Shown one piece after another: positions 34,014 through 41,804 of a stretch of 64,000 nucleotides of DNA. The DNA lies in NCBI RefSeq assembly GCF_017810075.1, contig NZ_JADNYK010000001.1, positions 186,001 through 250,000 of the forward strand, read 5' to 3'. Each line of letters opens with the position of its first letter. The first letter of the stretch is position 1. A program made the position numbers and the translations under genes. The notes under the pieces were generated by a model. It did no database searches and was not told where the DNA came from. It was given only the letters and a program-made list of their open reading frames with translations. Source of the stretch: Pseudozobellia sp. WGM2. GTDB taxonomy: Bacteria; Bacteroidota; Bacteroidia; Flavobacteriales; Flavobacteriaceae.

Positions 34014-35336
34014 CTATTTTAATTTACTTCGCAAAGTTTTCCTGTCAATTTCAAGAATTTCGGCAGCTTTAGTTTTGTTACCTCTGGTATATTGTAGTAC
34101 ACGCTCAATGTATTTTTGTTCCATTTTTTTTAGGGAGGCAAAAGCATCATCTTCAAACTCGATTTGAAATTTTAATCGATTTGGCAAGTGTTCTATATCC
34201 ACCTTTCTATCGGACATAATAATTGCTCTCTGCACCACATTTTCTAATTCTCGAATATTTCCGGGCCAATTGTAACGGGTCAAGACATCTAGCGCATCAG
34301 GGGCTATTGTTAGGGGGCGGTCTTTATATTCATGCCCATATTTTTGAAGAAACTTTGAGACCAATAAATTGATGTCACTTTTACGCTCTCTCAATGGGGG
34401 AACGCTAATTTCCACAACTGTCAGCCTATAGAAGAGATCTTCTCGAAACCTTTTTTTACGTATTTCTTCGGTTAAATCGGAATTGGTGGCGGCAATTATT
34501 CTAATGTCGACTTTCTCCGCCTTACGTGACCCCACCTTTACAATTTCCTTTTCTTGAAGGGCTCTCAGTAATTTGGTTTGCACGGCCAAGGAAGCCGAAC
34601 CGATTTCGTCTAAAAAAAGAGTACCTCCATCAGCGGCTTGAAAAAAACCGGTTCGATTCTCATTTGCTCCTGTAAAGGCACCTTTTAAATATCCGAAAAG
34701 TTCAGATTCTTGAAGGTTTTCAGGTATGGCTCCACAGTTGACAGCTACAAAAGGAGAACGTGCATATTTTCCCGAATAATGAATAGCTCTGGCTACCAGC
34801 TCTTTTCCGGTTCCGGTTTCACCTTCAATGAGTACGGTTGCCTTATTGTTTTTTACTCTTTCTATGAGTTCGGTGACTTTTAGAAAAGCCTCGGATGCCC
34901 CAATCATGCCATCATATCGATTATCGTCAATATTGGGACTTAATTTTTTTGAACGTCTTTTGGCCTCACCATGGGCCAATGCCTTGTCGATACTTTCTTT
35001 AAGTTCTTGTTTAGTAAAGGGTTTTGTCAAATAATCAATGGCACCCGTTTTTATACCTTCTAAAGTTCCGGAAACGGATGGATAACCGGTAACTACAAGT
35101 TTAGGTATGTCAGGGTAATTTTCATTTGCGAATTGTAAAAGCTGCATGCCATTGACTTCTGGCATTTGAATATCGGTTATCAGTAGGTCGATTGGGGTAT
35201 CTCTTAATATTCGTACCGCTTCTTTTACCGAAACAGCTTTGTAAGAATGAAAGTTCATCGATTGCAGATGCCTTTGCAATAATTCTAATATACTAATGTC
35301 ATCATCGACCAGTAGAATGTTTTCTTTTCTCAGCAT
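34014..35336 (-). CDS. NtrC-family sigma-54-dependent response regulator
   Basis: 440 residues in three domains: receiver (about 1-120) with DD near residue 11 and phospho-acceptor Asp in LLITDIQMP (about 55), TGYPS and the K of YLTKPF (about 105); AAA+ domain (about 145-380) with Walker A GETGTGKE, sigma-54 contact loop GAFTGA, Walker B GGTLFLDEIG and the R-finger region; and a Fis-type helix-turn-helix at the C-terminus (NKTKAAEILEIDRKTLRSKLK region). It starts two bases after the stop of the histidine kinase gene and is its cognate regulator. It would activate sigma-54 promoters; no convincing site was found in this window. Confidence 0.94.
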   Translation of the reverse strand: MLRKENILLVDDDISILELLQRHLQSMNFHSYKAVSVKEAVRILRDTPIDLLITDIQMPEVNGMQLLQFANENYPDIPKLVVTGYPSVSGTLEGIKTGAIDYLTKPFTKQELKESIDKALAHGEAKRRSKKLSPNIDDNRYDGMIGASEAFLKVTELIERVKNNKATVLIEGETGTGKELVARAIHYSGKYARSPFVAVNCGAIPENLQESELFGYLKGAFTGANENRTGFFQAADGGTLFLDEIGSASLAVQTKLLRALQEKEIVKVGSRKAEKVDIRIIAATNSDLTEEIRKKRFREDLFYRLTVVEISVPPLRERKSDINLLVSKFLQKYGHEYKDRPLTIAPDALDVLTRYNWPGNIRELENVVQRAIIMSDRKVDIEHLPNRLKFQIEFEDDAFASLKKMEQKYIERVLQYTRGNKTKAAEILEIDRKTLRSKLK

Positions 35337-35338
35337 AT

Positions 35339-36427
35339 TTATAGTTTTGGGAAATCAACCGTAAAAATGGTACCGGTCGGCTTGTTAGGTTCGTGTCGTA
35401 TTTTACCTTGGTGACTGTTTATAATTCCATGTACAACGCTTAAGCCTAGTCCTGAGCCATCACCAAGAGGTTTTGTGGTAAAGAAGGGTTCAAAGACCTT
35501 ATCTTCATTTTCTTTTGAAATTCCTTCACCCTCATCAGAAATAGTCAACTGAACATTTTTAGGGCTCTGTTGAATATTCAGTTCTATTTTACCGCCAATG
35601 GGGGAATAGTAAATGGCATTCATGATCAAATTGAAAAGCACTTGGGTCAGTTGTACCGTATCAGCTTTAATCGCGATAGTTTCATGGCTAAAAGATTTTT
35701 TCAACTGAATATTTTTAGTTCGAAATGAAGGCTTTAATAAATTGAGAACGTTTTCAATTAGGGGGTTTATGGCGATTTCATTCATTTCTTGCGGCATTTC
35801 ACAAGCGAAGAACATGAGTTTCTTTACAATTTCTCGACTGAAAATTGCATTTTCCATAATCTTCTCAAGATCTCTTATCGCTGTTTTATCAGTAAGGGAG
35901 TCTTTCAATAGTTCGGCAAACCCCAAAATATTTGCTAAGGGAGTATTGAGTTCGTGAGCGATGCCCGCCGTAATCTCCCCGAGAATATGCAGCCGATCGG
36001 CTCGCTCCATTTGCCTTTTAATAGCGGCCTCTCGCTCTCTAATATGTTTACGTTCAAAAAGATTACCTATCACCAAACTAATATTGTCCAACAAGGCTTG
36101 CTCTTCAATCAGAAAGTCGGAAAGTGTGTATTTTTCAGCCGGGTAACTTACTTTAATAAATCCTGTTTTTTGGTCAAAAACTTGTATGTTCGAGTACAAG
36201 CATATTTTGCTGGGCCGATAGTTATCCGTTTTTATACGAAAACTTTCATATACTAAAATCACCTCAGTATCTTCATTGAACTGCCATGCTTTTTTCAGGC
36301 AGAGTACGATAGCTTCCAGCGATTCTTCGAGCTTGTCATAATCCGCATTAACTATAATTGAAGTTACCTCATAAAGACAGGTCAGTTCTTTTACCCGTTC
36401 TTTCAGGCGTGCTTCCGTAGAGGTCAT
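35339..36427 (-). CDS. Soluble sensor histidine kinase
   Basis: 362 residues without any membrane segment. The first 140 residues form a GAF-like sensory region (LTCLYEVTSIIV start), then a short coiled coil, the HisKA dimerisation helix with GEITAGIAHELNTPL (His about 162), and the HATPase domain: N box NLIMNAIYYSP, G1 DEGEGIS, FEPFFTTK and G2 GSGLGLSVV. This is the NtrB/ZraS-like sub-type that pairs with NtrC regulators. It is probably cytoplasmic and senses an internal signal, unlike the usual membrane-bound two-component kinases. It lies directly upstream of its regulator. Confidence 0.93.
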   Translation of the reverse strand: MTSTEARLKERVKELTCLYEVTSIIVNADYDKLEESLEAIVLCLKKAWQFNEDTEVILVYESFRIKTDNYRPSKICLYSNIQVFDQKTGFIKVSYPAEKYTLSDFLIEEQALLDNISLVIGNLFERKHIREREAAIKRQMERADRLHILGEITAGIAHELNTPLANILGFAELLKDSLTDKTAIRDLEKIMENAIFSREIVKKLMFFACEMPQEMNEIAINPLIENVLNLLKPSFRTKNIQLKKSFSHETIAIKADTVQLTQVLFNLIMNAIYYSPIGGKIELNIQQSPKNVQLTISDEGEGISKENEDKVFEPFFTTKPLGDGSGLGLSVVHGIINSHQGKIRHEPNKPTGTIFTVDFPKL

Positions 36428-36827
36428 ATCGGGTTCTGTTTTAGGTATTACTAGAGAATTATTGCTTCATCAAAAGAACTTAAAAATACAATTTAATTAT
36501 TGATACAAATCGACCTTTCGCACAGTAAGAGATGCCAAACATCTATTCTTGTTTTATGTGGAATACAATTATTGGGTTTTTGAAGTATGATTGAAAATTA
36601 GTCTGAGATGAAACGACATTTTCCTATTTTTTGCTTTTAACTTTCGGATTGGTTTCTAGGCAAATTGCTACACTGGACACGAAAAATGCTCTTTATTGGA
36701 ACAGTATAAACCTCAATTCTCGTAAAGCGCTACTTGAAATATATTTTGGTCTATAAAGACGACAGATTCGATTGAACGTATTGTAGACTACATAAACTAT
36801 TGGTGAGCTCGAAATGGAATTTGATTC
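36428..36827. other. Intergenic region upstream of the histidine kinase
   Basis: 400 bases without a credible frame. I looked for a sigma-54 site and found none with correct GG-N10-GC spacing. It should contain the kinase operon promoter; nothing distinctive was seen. Confidence 0.4.
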
Positions 36828-37292
36828 TCAATAAAAAAGCCGGAATATGGTGAATACAGTTATGCCAAAAACTACATGGGCAAAAATTAGTTGTATATAG
36901 AAATAAGTAAGGTTGATTTTAGGCGGATTATTATGAAGATAAAATAATACAGACCAACCTATAACACCGATTATGCCAGCGAAAAAACCTAAAATAGCCC
37001 CTATAAGTAAATTTTCGCCACAAATATCAAAATGGTAGAAAGCCCACAAGCCCAATACCATGATAAGACCAATTAATAGATGTATGCTCCAACCACGTAT
37101 ATCATTTTTAGAAATATCTAAGTTACTACCGAGTGAATTGTCGAAAAGTGCATTCAACAAATGAGCTTCGTTAAATTTATGACCGGTCAAGACCGCTAAC
37201 AGTTGACTAAATGCAGTCATTAATATTGTCCCCACAACGGACGCAAGTATAATTATTGCAAAATGCATAACTCGATTTTGTATTGAAATCAA
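36828..37292 (-). CDS. Small four-helix membrane protein of unknown function
   Basis: 154 residues with four predicted membrane helices (about 10-34, 68-87, 92-117 and 128-151). The loop between the first two helices is about 35 residues long and polar (LTGHKFNEAHLLNALFDNSL), and the third helix region is Gly-rich (GAILGFFAGIIGVIG). I do not recognise the family; no catalytic motif is visible. It stands alone, with about 270 bases on either side before the next genes. Confidence 0.65.
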   Translation of the reverse strand: MISIQNRVMHFAIIILASVVGTILMTAFSQLLAVLTGHKFNEAHLLNALFDNSLGSNLDISKNDIRGWSIHLLIGLIMVLGLWAFYHFDICGENLLIGAILGFFAGIIGVIGWSVLFYLHNNPPKINLTYFYIQLIFAHVVFGITVFTIFRLFY

Positions 37293-37482
37293 ATAACAAC
37301 TATTAATTTGAACTTCTCTATAATATGGTCTAAATAATTTTCTGACATATGATTAATTAAGTATGATTCGGCTAACCTCAGAGAAACCACTTAGTCCAAC
37401 TCAAAACCTTTTTGAAGATAGAATGGCATGTATGTATAATTGCAATGCCCTCAACTTCAGGTGTATTTTTGTAAATGAATAT

Positions 37483-37520
37483 ATTGAAAAGACGACCCCA
37501 TTTGGGGTCGTCTTTTCAAT
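37483..37520 (-). terminator. Strong rho-independent terminator
   Basis: Perfect 18-bp stem (37483-37500 with 37503-37520; core GACGACCCCA) and a 2-base loop, 43 bases after the stop of the DUF2383 gene. The arms include A and T runs, so it could work on both strands. Confidence 0.93.
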
Positions 37521-37562
37521 TATTTGAGATGCTTTCACAAATATTTAGAATTCCTCGAAAAA

Positions 37563-38015
37563 TTAATCTTTAAGATCTTCTAAAGATTTTACTTTGTTCA
37601 GGTCTGTTCTAATTTTCATCATCTGATCTCTGATAATAGTCGAAACCCTTAAAGGTAAAGCCTCATCTTTCAACACTTCATCATACTCTTCGATAGCAGC
37701 TTTATCACCTCTGATACATTCTTCTAACATTGATTCGTCACTATCGGCTGAAAAGAGGTTTTTAACATCCATCCAAGCTCTATGAATTGTGCCTTGAAAG
37801 CTACCATTGTCATTGATTTGATCATAGGTAGCTATGAGCTCATTCTTTAACGCCCCATTAAAGCTTCTTCGCTCTTCTGATTTTCGTGTAAAAAAAGCCT
37901 TTAAATTTGTACTCTTTGCATTTTCAGCAGCTTTCTTATACCCTTTCTCCGCATCTCTGTTCTTTTCAAGAATCTCTTGTAATTGATCAACTAATTTTCT
38001 GTTTTTCGTTTCCAT
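37563..38015 (-). CDS. DUF2383 / PA2169-family four-helix-bundle protein
   Basis: 150 residues, all-helical. It opens METKNRKLVDQLQEILEKNRDAEKGYKKAAENA and continues LKAFFTRKSEERRSF, the repeated helix pattern of the ferritin-like PA2169/DUF2383 family, with Glu and His positions that could bind metal (TIHRAWMDVKN, ECIRGDKAAIEEYDEVL). Members are often induced by stress or in biofilms; no activity is established. It has a strong terminator, so probably a single-gene unit. Confidence 0.85.
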   Translation of the reverse strand: METKNRKLVDQLQEILEKNRDAEKGYKKAAENAKSTNLKAFFTRKSEERRSFNGALKNELIATYDQINDNGSFQGTIHRAWMDVKNLFSADSDESMLEECIRGDKAAIEEYDEVLKDEALPLRVSTIIRDQMMKIRTDLNKVKSLEDLKD

Positions 38016-38233
38016 GATATGTACTGTTTAAGTTTAAAGTATAGTTAAGGTAACTCAACAGAATCATAAGGGTTAATTCAAAGAACTATATATTTAACCT
38101 AATCGAATTGCGCTAAAAAATTATCTTATCGGTGCTGCCGAAGAATTAATAGCAAACCCTTCAGGTCTTAAATAAATATTTGATATACGATAATAGTGAT
38201 AGGTGTTCGAATAGTGAAATAGCCCGGATAAAA

Positions 38234-38512
38234 TTAAGATGCTTCTTTAAAAGAATTTTTCTTGAGGCACAACATGATTTTGATAAGGGAATGTGCGAAT
38301 TGCTCTGTAAAAAGTTTATCATCTTCAAGAGAAACACATGCCTTTAACCTATCAAGATGATAGTCTATTTTTTCACAGGCTACTGTGGTATTAAGAACGT
38401 GTTCGCGACGAAAGTCCATAATTACGGAGTACGCCTCTACAGCGTTCTTACGACTATAGTAATCGTTCTGTAACTCCCTCAATTTAACTAAAACTTCCCC
38501 CTTAGTTTTCAT
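38234..38512 (-). CDS. Small helical protein of unknown function
   Basis: 92 residues, predicted all-helical and soluble, with no signal peptide. It contains two Cys (VACEKIDYH, LKACVSLED) and a Cys near the end (IMLCLKKN). I do not recognise the family. It lies in the same orientation as the DUF2383 gene, about 220 bases upstream of it. The ATG is preceded by a suitable A-rich leader. Existence as a gene is moderately supported by length, start and amino acid composition. Confidence 0.6.
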   Translation of the reverse strand: MKTKGEVLVKLRELQNDYYSRKNAVEAYSVIMDFRREHVLNTTVACEKIDYHLDRLKACVSLEDDKLFTEQFAHSLIKIMLCLKKNSFKEAS

Positions 38513-38875
38513 TGTAAAAATTCGTTTCTACCAACTGATTTTAAAAAACGCTCAAATATAAGTTTTAGTTTAAAAATAAGTAAGAAAAATCTTATTTTTA
38601 TAAAATTTTATGATACGGCATGAAATGGTCACGACCTACAACGTTATATCTTATAATTATATGAAGTAACGTACTGACGATTATCAGAACCAAGCTAAAA
38701 AATATCGAGTTAACCATTTAGGGAATTGACGTTTTATGGTGCATTAAACAAATCTTTTCCCAGGTGCCATAGGTACCCCCATCCCCAGATAAAGGGTAGG
38801 GGGGAATTAAAATTGGACGCCTTTTATTTCTTTGTGTCCGGATGTTTTTAAAATACTCTGTATTAAAAAAACCTA
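38513..38875. other. Intergenic region with a G/C-rich dyad
   Basis: No gene seen. CCCCCATCCC (38776-38785) and GGGTAGGGGG (38794-38803) can pair in an eight-pair stem broken by a 2x2 mismatch, in otherwise AT-rich DNA, just downstream of the kduI remnant. It may be a decayed terminator. Confidence 0.4.
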
Positions 38876-39202
38876 TTATTTCAAATCGGTTATTTGGGCA
38901 ACATCCATATCGCCGTAATCTAGGTTTTCACCGGCCATGCCCCAAATAAATGAGTAGTTCGAAGTTCCTGAACCACAGTGAATCGACCATGGCGGTGATA
39001 TTACAGCTTGGTGGTTGTGCATCCAAATATGGCGGGTTTCTTGTGGCTGACCCATAAAATGACAAACCGCCTGCTCTTCTGGTACATCTAGGTAGAAATA
39101 GATTTCCATTCTACGGTCATGTACGTGCGCGGGCATGGTATTCCATACACTTCCTGTTTTTAAGGTGGTCATTCCCATTTGTAATTGGCAGGTATCTACC
39201 AA
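38876..39202 (-). pseudogene. kduI: kduI remnant: C-terminal third of 5-keto-4-deoxyuronate isomerase
   Basis: 108 codons match the C-terminal part of KduI (4-deoxy-L-threo-5-hexulose-uronate ketol-isomerase, normally about 280 residues), including the metal-binding cupin segment [45 protein letters not shown] and the end [11 protein letters not shown]. About 170 N-terminal residues are missing; the frame opens only at a TTG and is not preceded by recognisable kduI sequence. KduI works in pectin and alginate-type uronate catabolism. The retained part is well conserved, so the truncation is probably recent, or the segment was carried here by a rearrangement. A functional product is unlikely. 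Confidence 0.85.
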
Positions 39203-39519
39203 TTAATACTCAGTAATCTTATTGAAATAAGCAAATAATGACGGAAGATTGACCTCAAGAAAAAGATGCACATGAAAGCATATTATTAGAAGTAAAGAAG
39301 GTAAAAAAATCCCTTGGCTAAAACCCTCATAAATTGCTTGTTTACGCTTCAATTGTATAACTTTTTTAAAATGAAAACTTTTTCATTATTAATGACACTT
39401 TTAATGATTATATTCTTTATGTTTCAGCGGAAAAAGAGAGTTTGTCAAATTAATAATCTTAAGTAGTCTTTAACCGTAATTTACCACAAGATTTTACTTA
39501 CGATTACATTTTTTTTATA
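39203..39519. other. Intergenic region upstream of the TIR-protein gene
   Basis: Apart from the 31-codon frame at 39371-39466, nothing coding is seen. No remaining kduI 5' sequence could be recognised here. Confidence 0.4.
39371..39466 (+). CDS. Possible 31-residue single-helix membrane peptide
   Basis: ATG at 39371 opens a 31-codon frame ending TAG. The product, MKTFSLLMTLLMIIFFMFQR followed by a short basic and polar tail, is a hydrophobic helix with a Lys/Arg stop-transfer end. The stop is 53 bases before the ATG of the TIR-protein gene on the same strand. The preceding bases are AT-rich, consistent with flavobacterial starts. It could be a leader or membrane microprotein of that gene, or a chance frame in AT-rich DNA. 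Confidence 0.35.
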   Translation: MKTFSLLMTLLMIIFFMFQRKKRVCQINNLK

Positions 39520-41634
39520 ATGAGTTCAACGAAAAATATTCTTGCAATTTATGCCGGCCAAGATAAAGATGTGCTGCGGTATCTTCTGCCTCATTTTCAA
39601 CCTCTGACAAAGGAATTCAATATAACTATTTGGAGTGAAGATGCCATTGATAGTGGGCAGCCATGGAATTCACAAAATGGATCACGATTGCACCGTGCAG
39701 ATGTATTTTTGATTTTTCTGAGCAATACGTTTATGAATTCCGAATTTATCGAGCACGACGAATTTAAAGGGATTATAGACCGTTATAAAGAGGGCAGCGC
39801 CATTGTTATACCAATACTTTTAGATGAGTGCCCGTGGGACATCGAATTTACCTCTGATGACTTTAATTTTAAAGAACTACAGGTCTTCCGTAAGGATAAA
39901 GATTCCGTAGGCGATTGGAGCCCAGCGGACAAAGTTTGCATGCAAGTTGCCTATTATGTTCGGGGTTTACTTTCTTCATCGACTAAAAAGAACGTTCTCG
40001 AAGTATCAGAAAATAGGGAAGGGAAGAAGCTGATGAAGGCAAAAAAGGATGAGCAAATTGTAATTGATTTTTTTCCAGAAAGAGAAGTTGACCCTAAAGT
40101 TGACAGTGAGAGGGAGGATAAAATAGAAGCTGAGGCCAAAAAGAGAGACGAAGAAAGTAAAAGACTTGAGGAAGAGGCTGAGGCCAAAGAGTTGATCAGA
40201 AGGGAAAAAAGGCTAAGGCAGAAAGCGGAAATTCAAAAAAGAATTGAAAAAGAGGTTCAGGCTAAAAGAATGGTTCAAGAAGAATCATGGGGTAATACTG
40301 TAGCCAGTACCCAAATTGCGGTGGAGGAGAACAGACGCGCTGAAACTACCAACCCGTTAAGAGAGACCGAACAGGAGACAAGCCTGAGTGAAATAGTTAC
40401 AGCAAGAAGAAAAGTTGCGAATAACAATTCTCTAGCAAGATACAACTATCAATTTGTTACCGAAGAGAGGATCGATGCCAAAAGAGTGGTTCAAGAAGAA
40501 AGGCGAGGCGATGAAGAGGTAAAAGTTTTAAAGGCATTAGAGGAGAAAAGATTGGCCGTAATAGCAAAATCGCAAAGGGAAACGGAGCGGGAAAAGCGTC
40601 AGCGTGAATTCGTCGCTCCACAGCAAATGGTCAAGAAAGCCGGTGGCCTAGCAAGATATAACTATCAGTTTAAAGGCGTTGAAGCAATTGAGCCAAAAAA
40701 CGGGGAGCAAAAAGAAAGGCGTGGTACTGAAGAAACGAAAGCTAAGGTTATAAGAGAAGAGAAAAGACTGGATGAATTAGTTCTGGAACTGAAAAAAACC
40801 TTGAAGAGAAGTAGCTTGGTTTTACGAAATTATCAAGTCAAAAGCACTGAAGCAACCAAGCAATTTTTAAATGCTGTAAAATCTAAACTAGCAGGGGAGA
40901 AGAAAGGACTGGCAGTAGTTGAAGCGCTTAAAAAAGTTATTCAAAGAACTAGAGCGGAGGCACAAAATTACCAAGTTAAGATCACTTCGATGATCGTGCC
41001 ATTATTTAAAGAAGCGAAAAAGAATATACGAAATAGAATAAGCACGCATAAGATAAGAGGAGTTCGTTCTGAATTTTTAATCGTAGGGCTTGTTATTTTT
41101 GGAATATTGATTTACGTATTTACAGGAGAGTCCGAAAAACAATCGATTCCACCATCGGAAATTGAGGAAGTACAGGTAAATTCCAATTCTGATTCCGATA
41201 CCGATGCAGGTACGGATGACCAAATTAAAACGAATTCCTTGAGGGCAGCAGCTATTCTTAAATTAGGTGTTGGAGATGTTTACAATGACGGTATTATTTT
41301 TGCCATTGACCCATCGAATAAAACAGGAAAAATAGCTGCTATGGTCGACGTAGGTCCTATGACATGGAATAATGCCATGACTATTCACGAGCAATTAGGT
41401 GAGGGATGGCGATTGCCCACTTTAGAAGAATTACGACTTATGTACAATACTATTGGCCAGGGATCCGATAACAGGGGTAAATTTTCCAATGAATTGTATT
41501 GGAGCGCAACTCCATTCGATGATTACCAAGCTCGGCTTTTAAGATTCAGTGATGGTAATGGCTCGTATCATTTCAACAGTTCAGGTACGCATAGAAAATT
41601 TCTAGTCCGGGCCATTCGAGATTTCGAGCGATAA
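39520..41634 (+). CDS. TIR domain - coiled coil - transmembrane - Lcl/DUF1566 protein
   Basis: 704 residues. N-terminal TIR_2-like domain (about 5-150): NILAIYAGQDKDVLRYL, TIWSEDAIDSGQPW, ADVFLIFLSNTFMNSEFIEHDEF with a Glu at the position of the NADase residue. Then about 350 residues of highly charged coiled coil with four spaced NYQ motifs (LARYNYQF about 304 and 377, LVLRNYQVK about 433, AEAQNYQVK about 479). One membrane helix (about 519-540) is followed by an acidic linker and a C-terminal Lcl/DUF1566 domain (about 585-704; WRLPTLEELRLMYN, LYWSATPFDDYQARLL). Topology is probably TIR and coil inside, Lcl outside. TIR domains in bacteria are often NAD-cleaving immune or signalling modules. 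The combination is unfamiliar to me, and a scaffold role is also possible. Confidence 0.8.
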   Translation: MSSTKNILAIYAGQDKDVLRYLLPHFQPLTKEFNITIWSEDAIDSGQPWNSQNGSRLHRADVFLIFLSNTFMNSEFIEHDEFKGIIDRYKEGSAIVIPILLDECPWDIEFTSDDFNFKELQVFRKDKDSVGDWSPADKVCMQVAYYVRGLLSSSTKKNVLEVSENREGKKLMKAKKDEQIVIDFFPEREVDPKVDSEREDKIEAEAKKRDEESKRLEEEAEAKELIRREKRLRQKAEIQKRIEKEVQAKRMVQEESWGNTVASTQIAVEENRRAETTNPLRETEQETSLSEIVTARRKVANNNSLARYNYQFVTEERIDAKRVVQEERRGDEEVKVLKALEEKRLAVIAKSQRETEREKRQREFVAPQQMVKKAGGLARYNYQFKGVEAIEPKNGEQKERRGTEETKAKVIREEKRLDELVLELKKTLKRSSLVLRNYQVKSTEATKQFLNAVKSKLAGEKKGLAVVEALKKVIQRTRAEAQNYQVKITSMIVPLFKEAKKNIRNRISTHKIRGVRSEFLIVGLVIFGILIYVFTGESEKQSIPPSEIEEVQVNSNSDSDTDAGTDDQIKTNSLRAAAILKLGVGDVYNDGIIFAIDPSNKTGKIAAMVDVGPMTWNNAMTIHEQLGEGWRLPTLEELRLMYNTIGQGSDNRGKFSNELYWSATPFDDYQARLLRFSDGNGSYHFNSSGTHRKFLVRAIRDFER

Positions 41635-41804
41635 CCAGAGCTTGAGAGCCAAAGAATAGATTCGGTAAGTATGTTAAAAATTGGTTGACGGCACTATCCC
41701 ATTAACCGGTATATTGAAAATTATAGGTATGGACCAATTTCAACTCTTTGCCTTAGTCGTGTCTTTCTGATAAAGGGTATCAACAAAAACTTCCCCGTTA
41801 ATGC

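Noticed and set aside
36675-36695. TGGACACGAAAAATGC as a sigma-54 site near the histidine kinase
   Set aside because: GG to GC spacing is 11 instead of 10 bases, and the site is on the wrong strand for the kinase gene.
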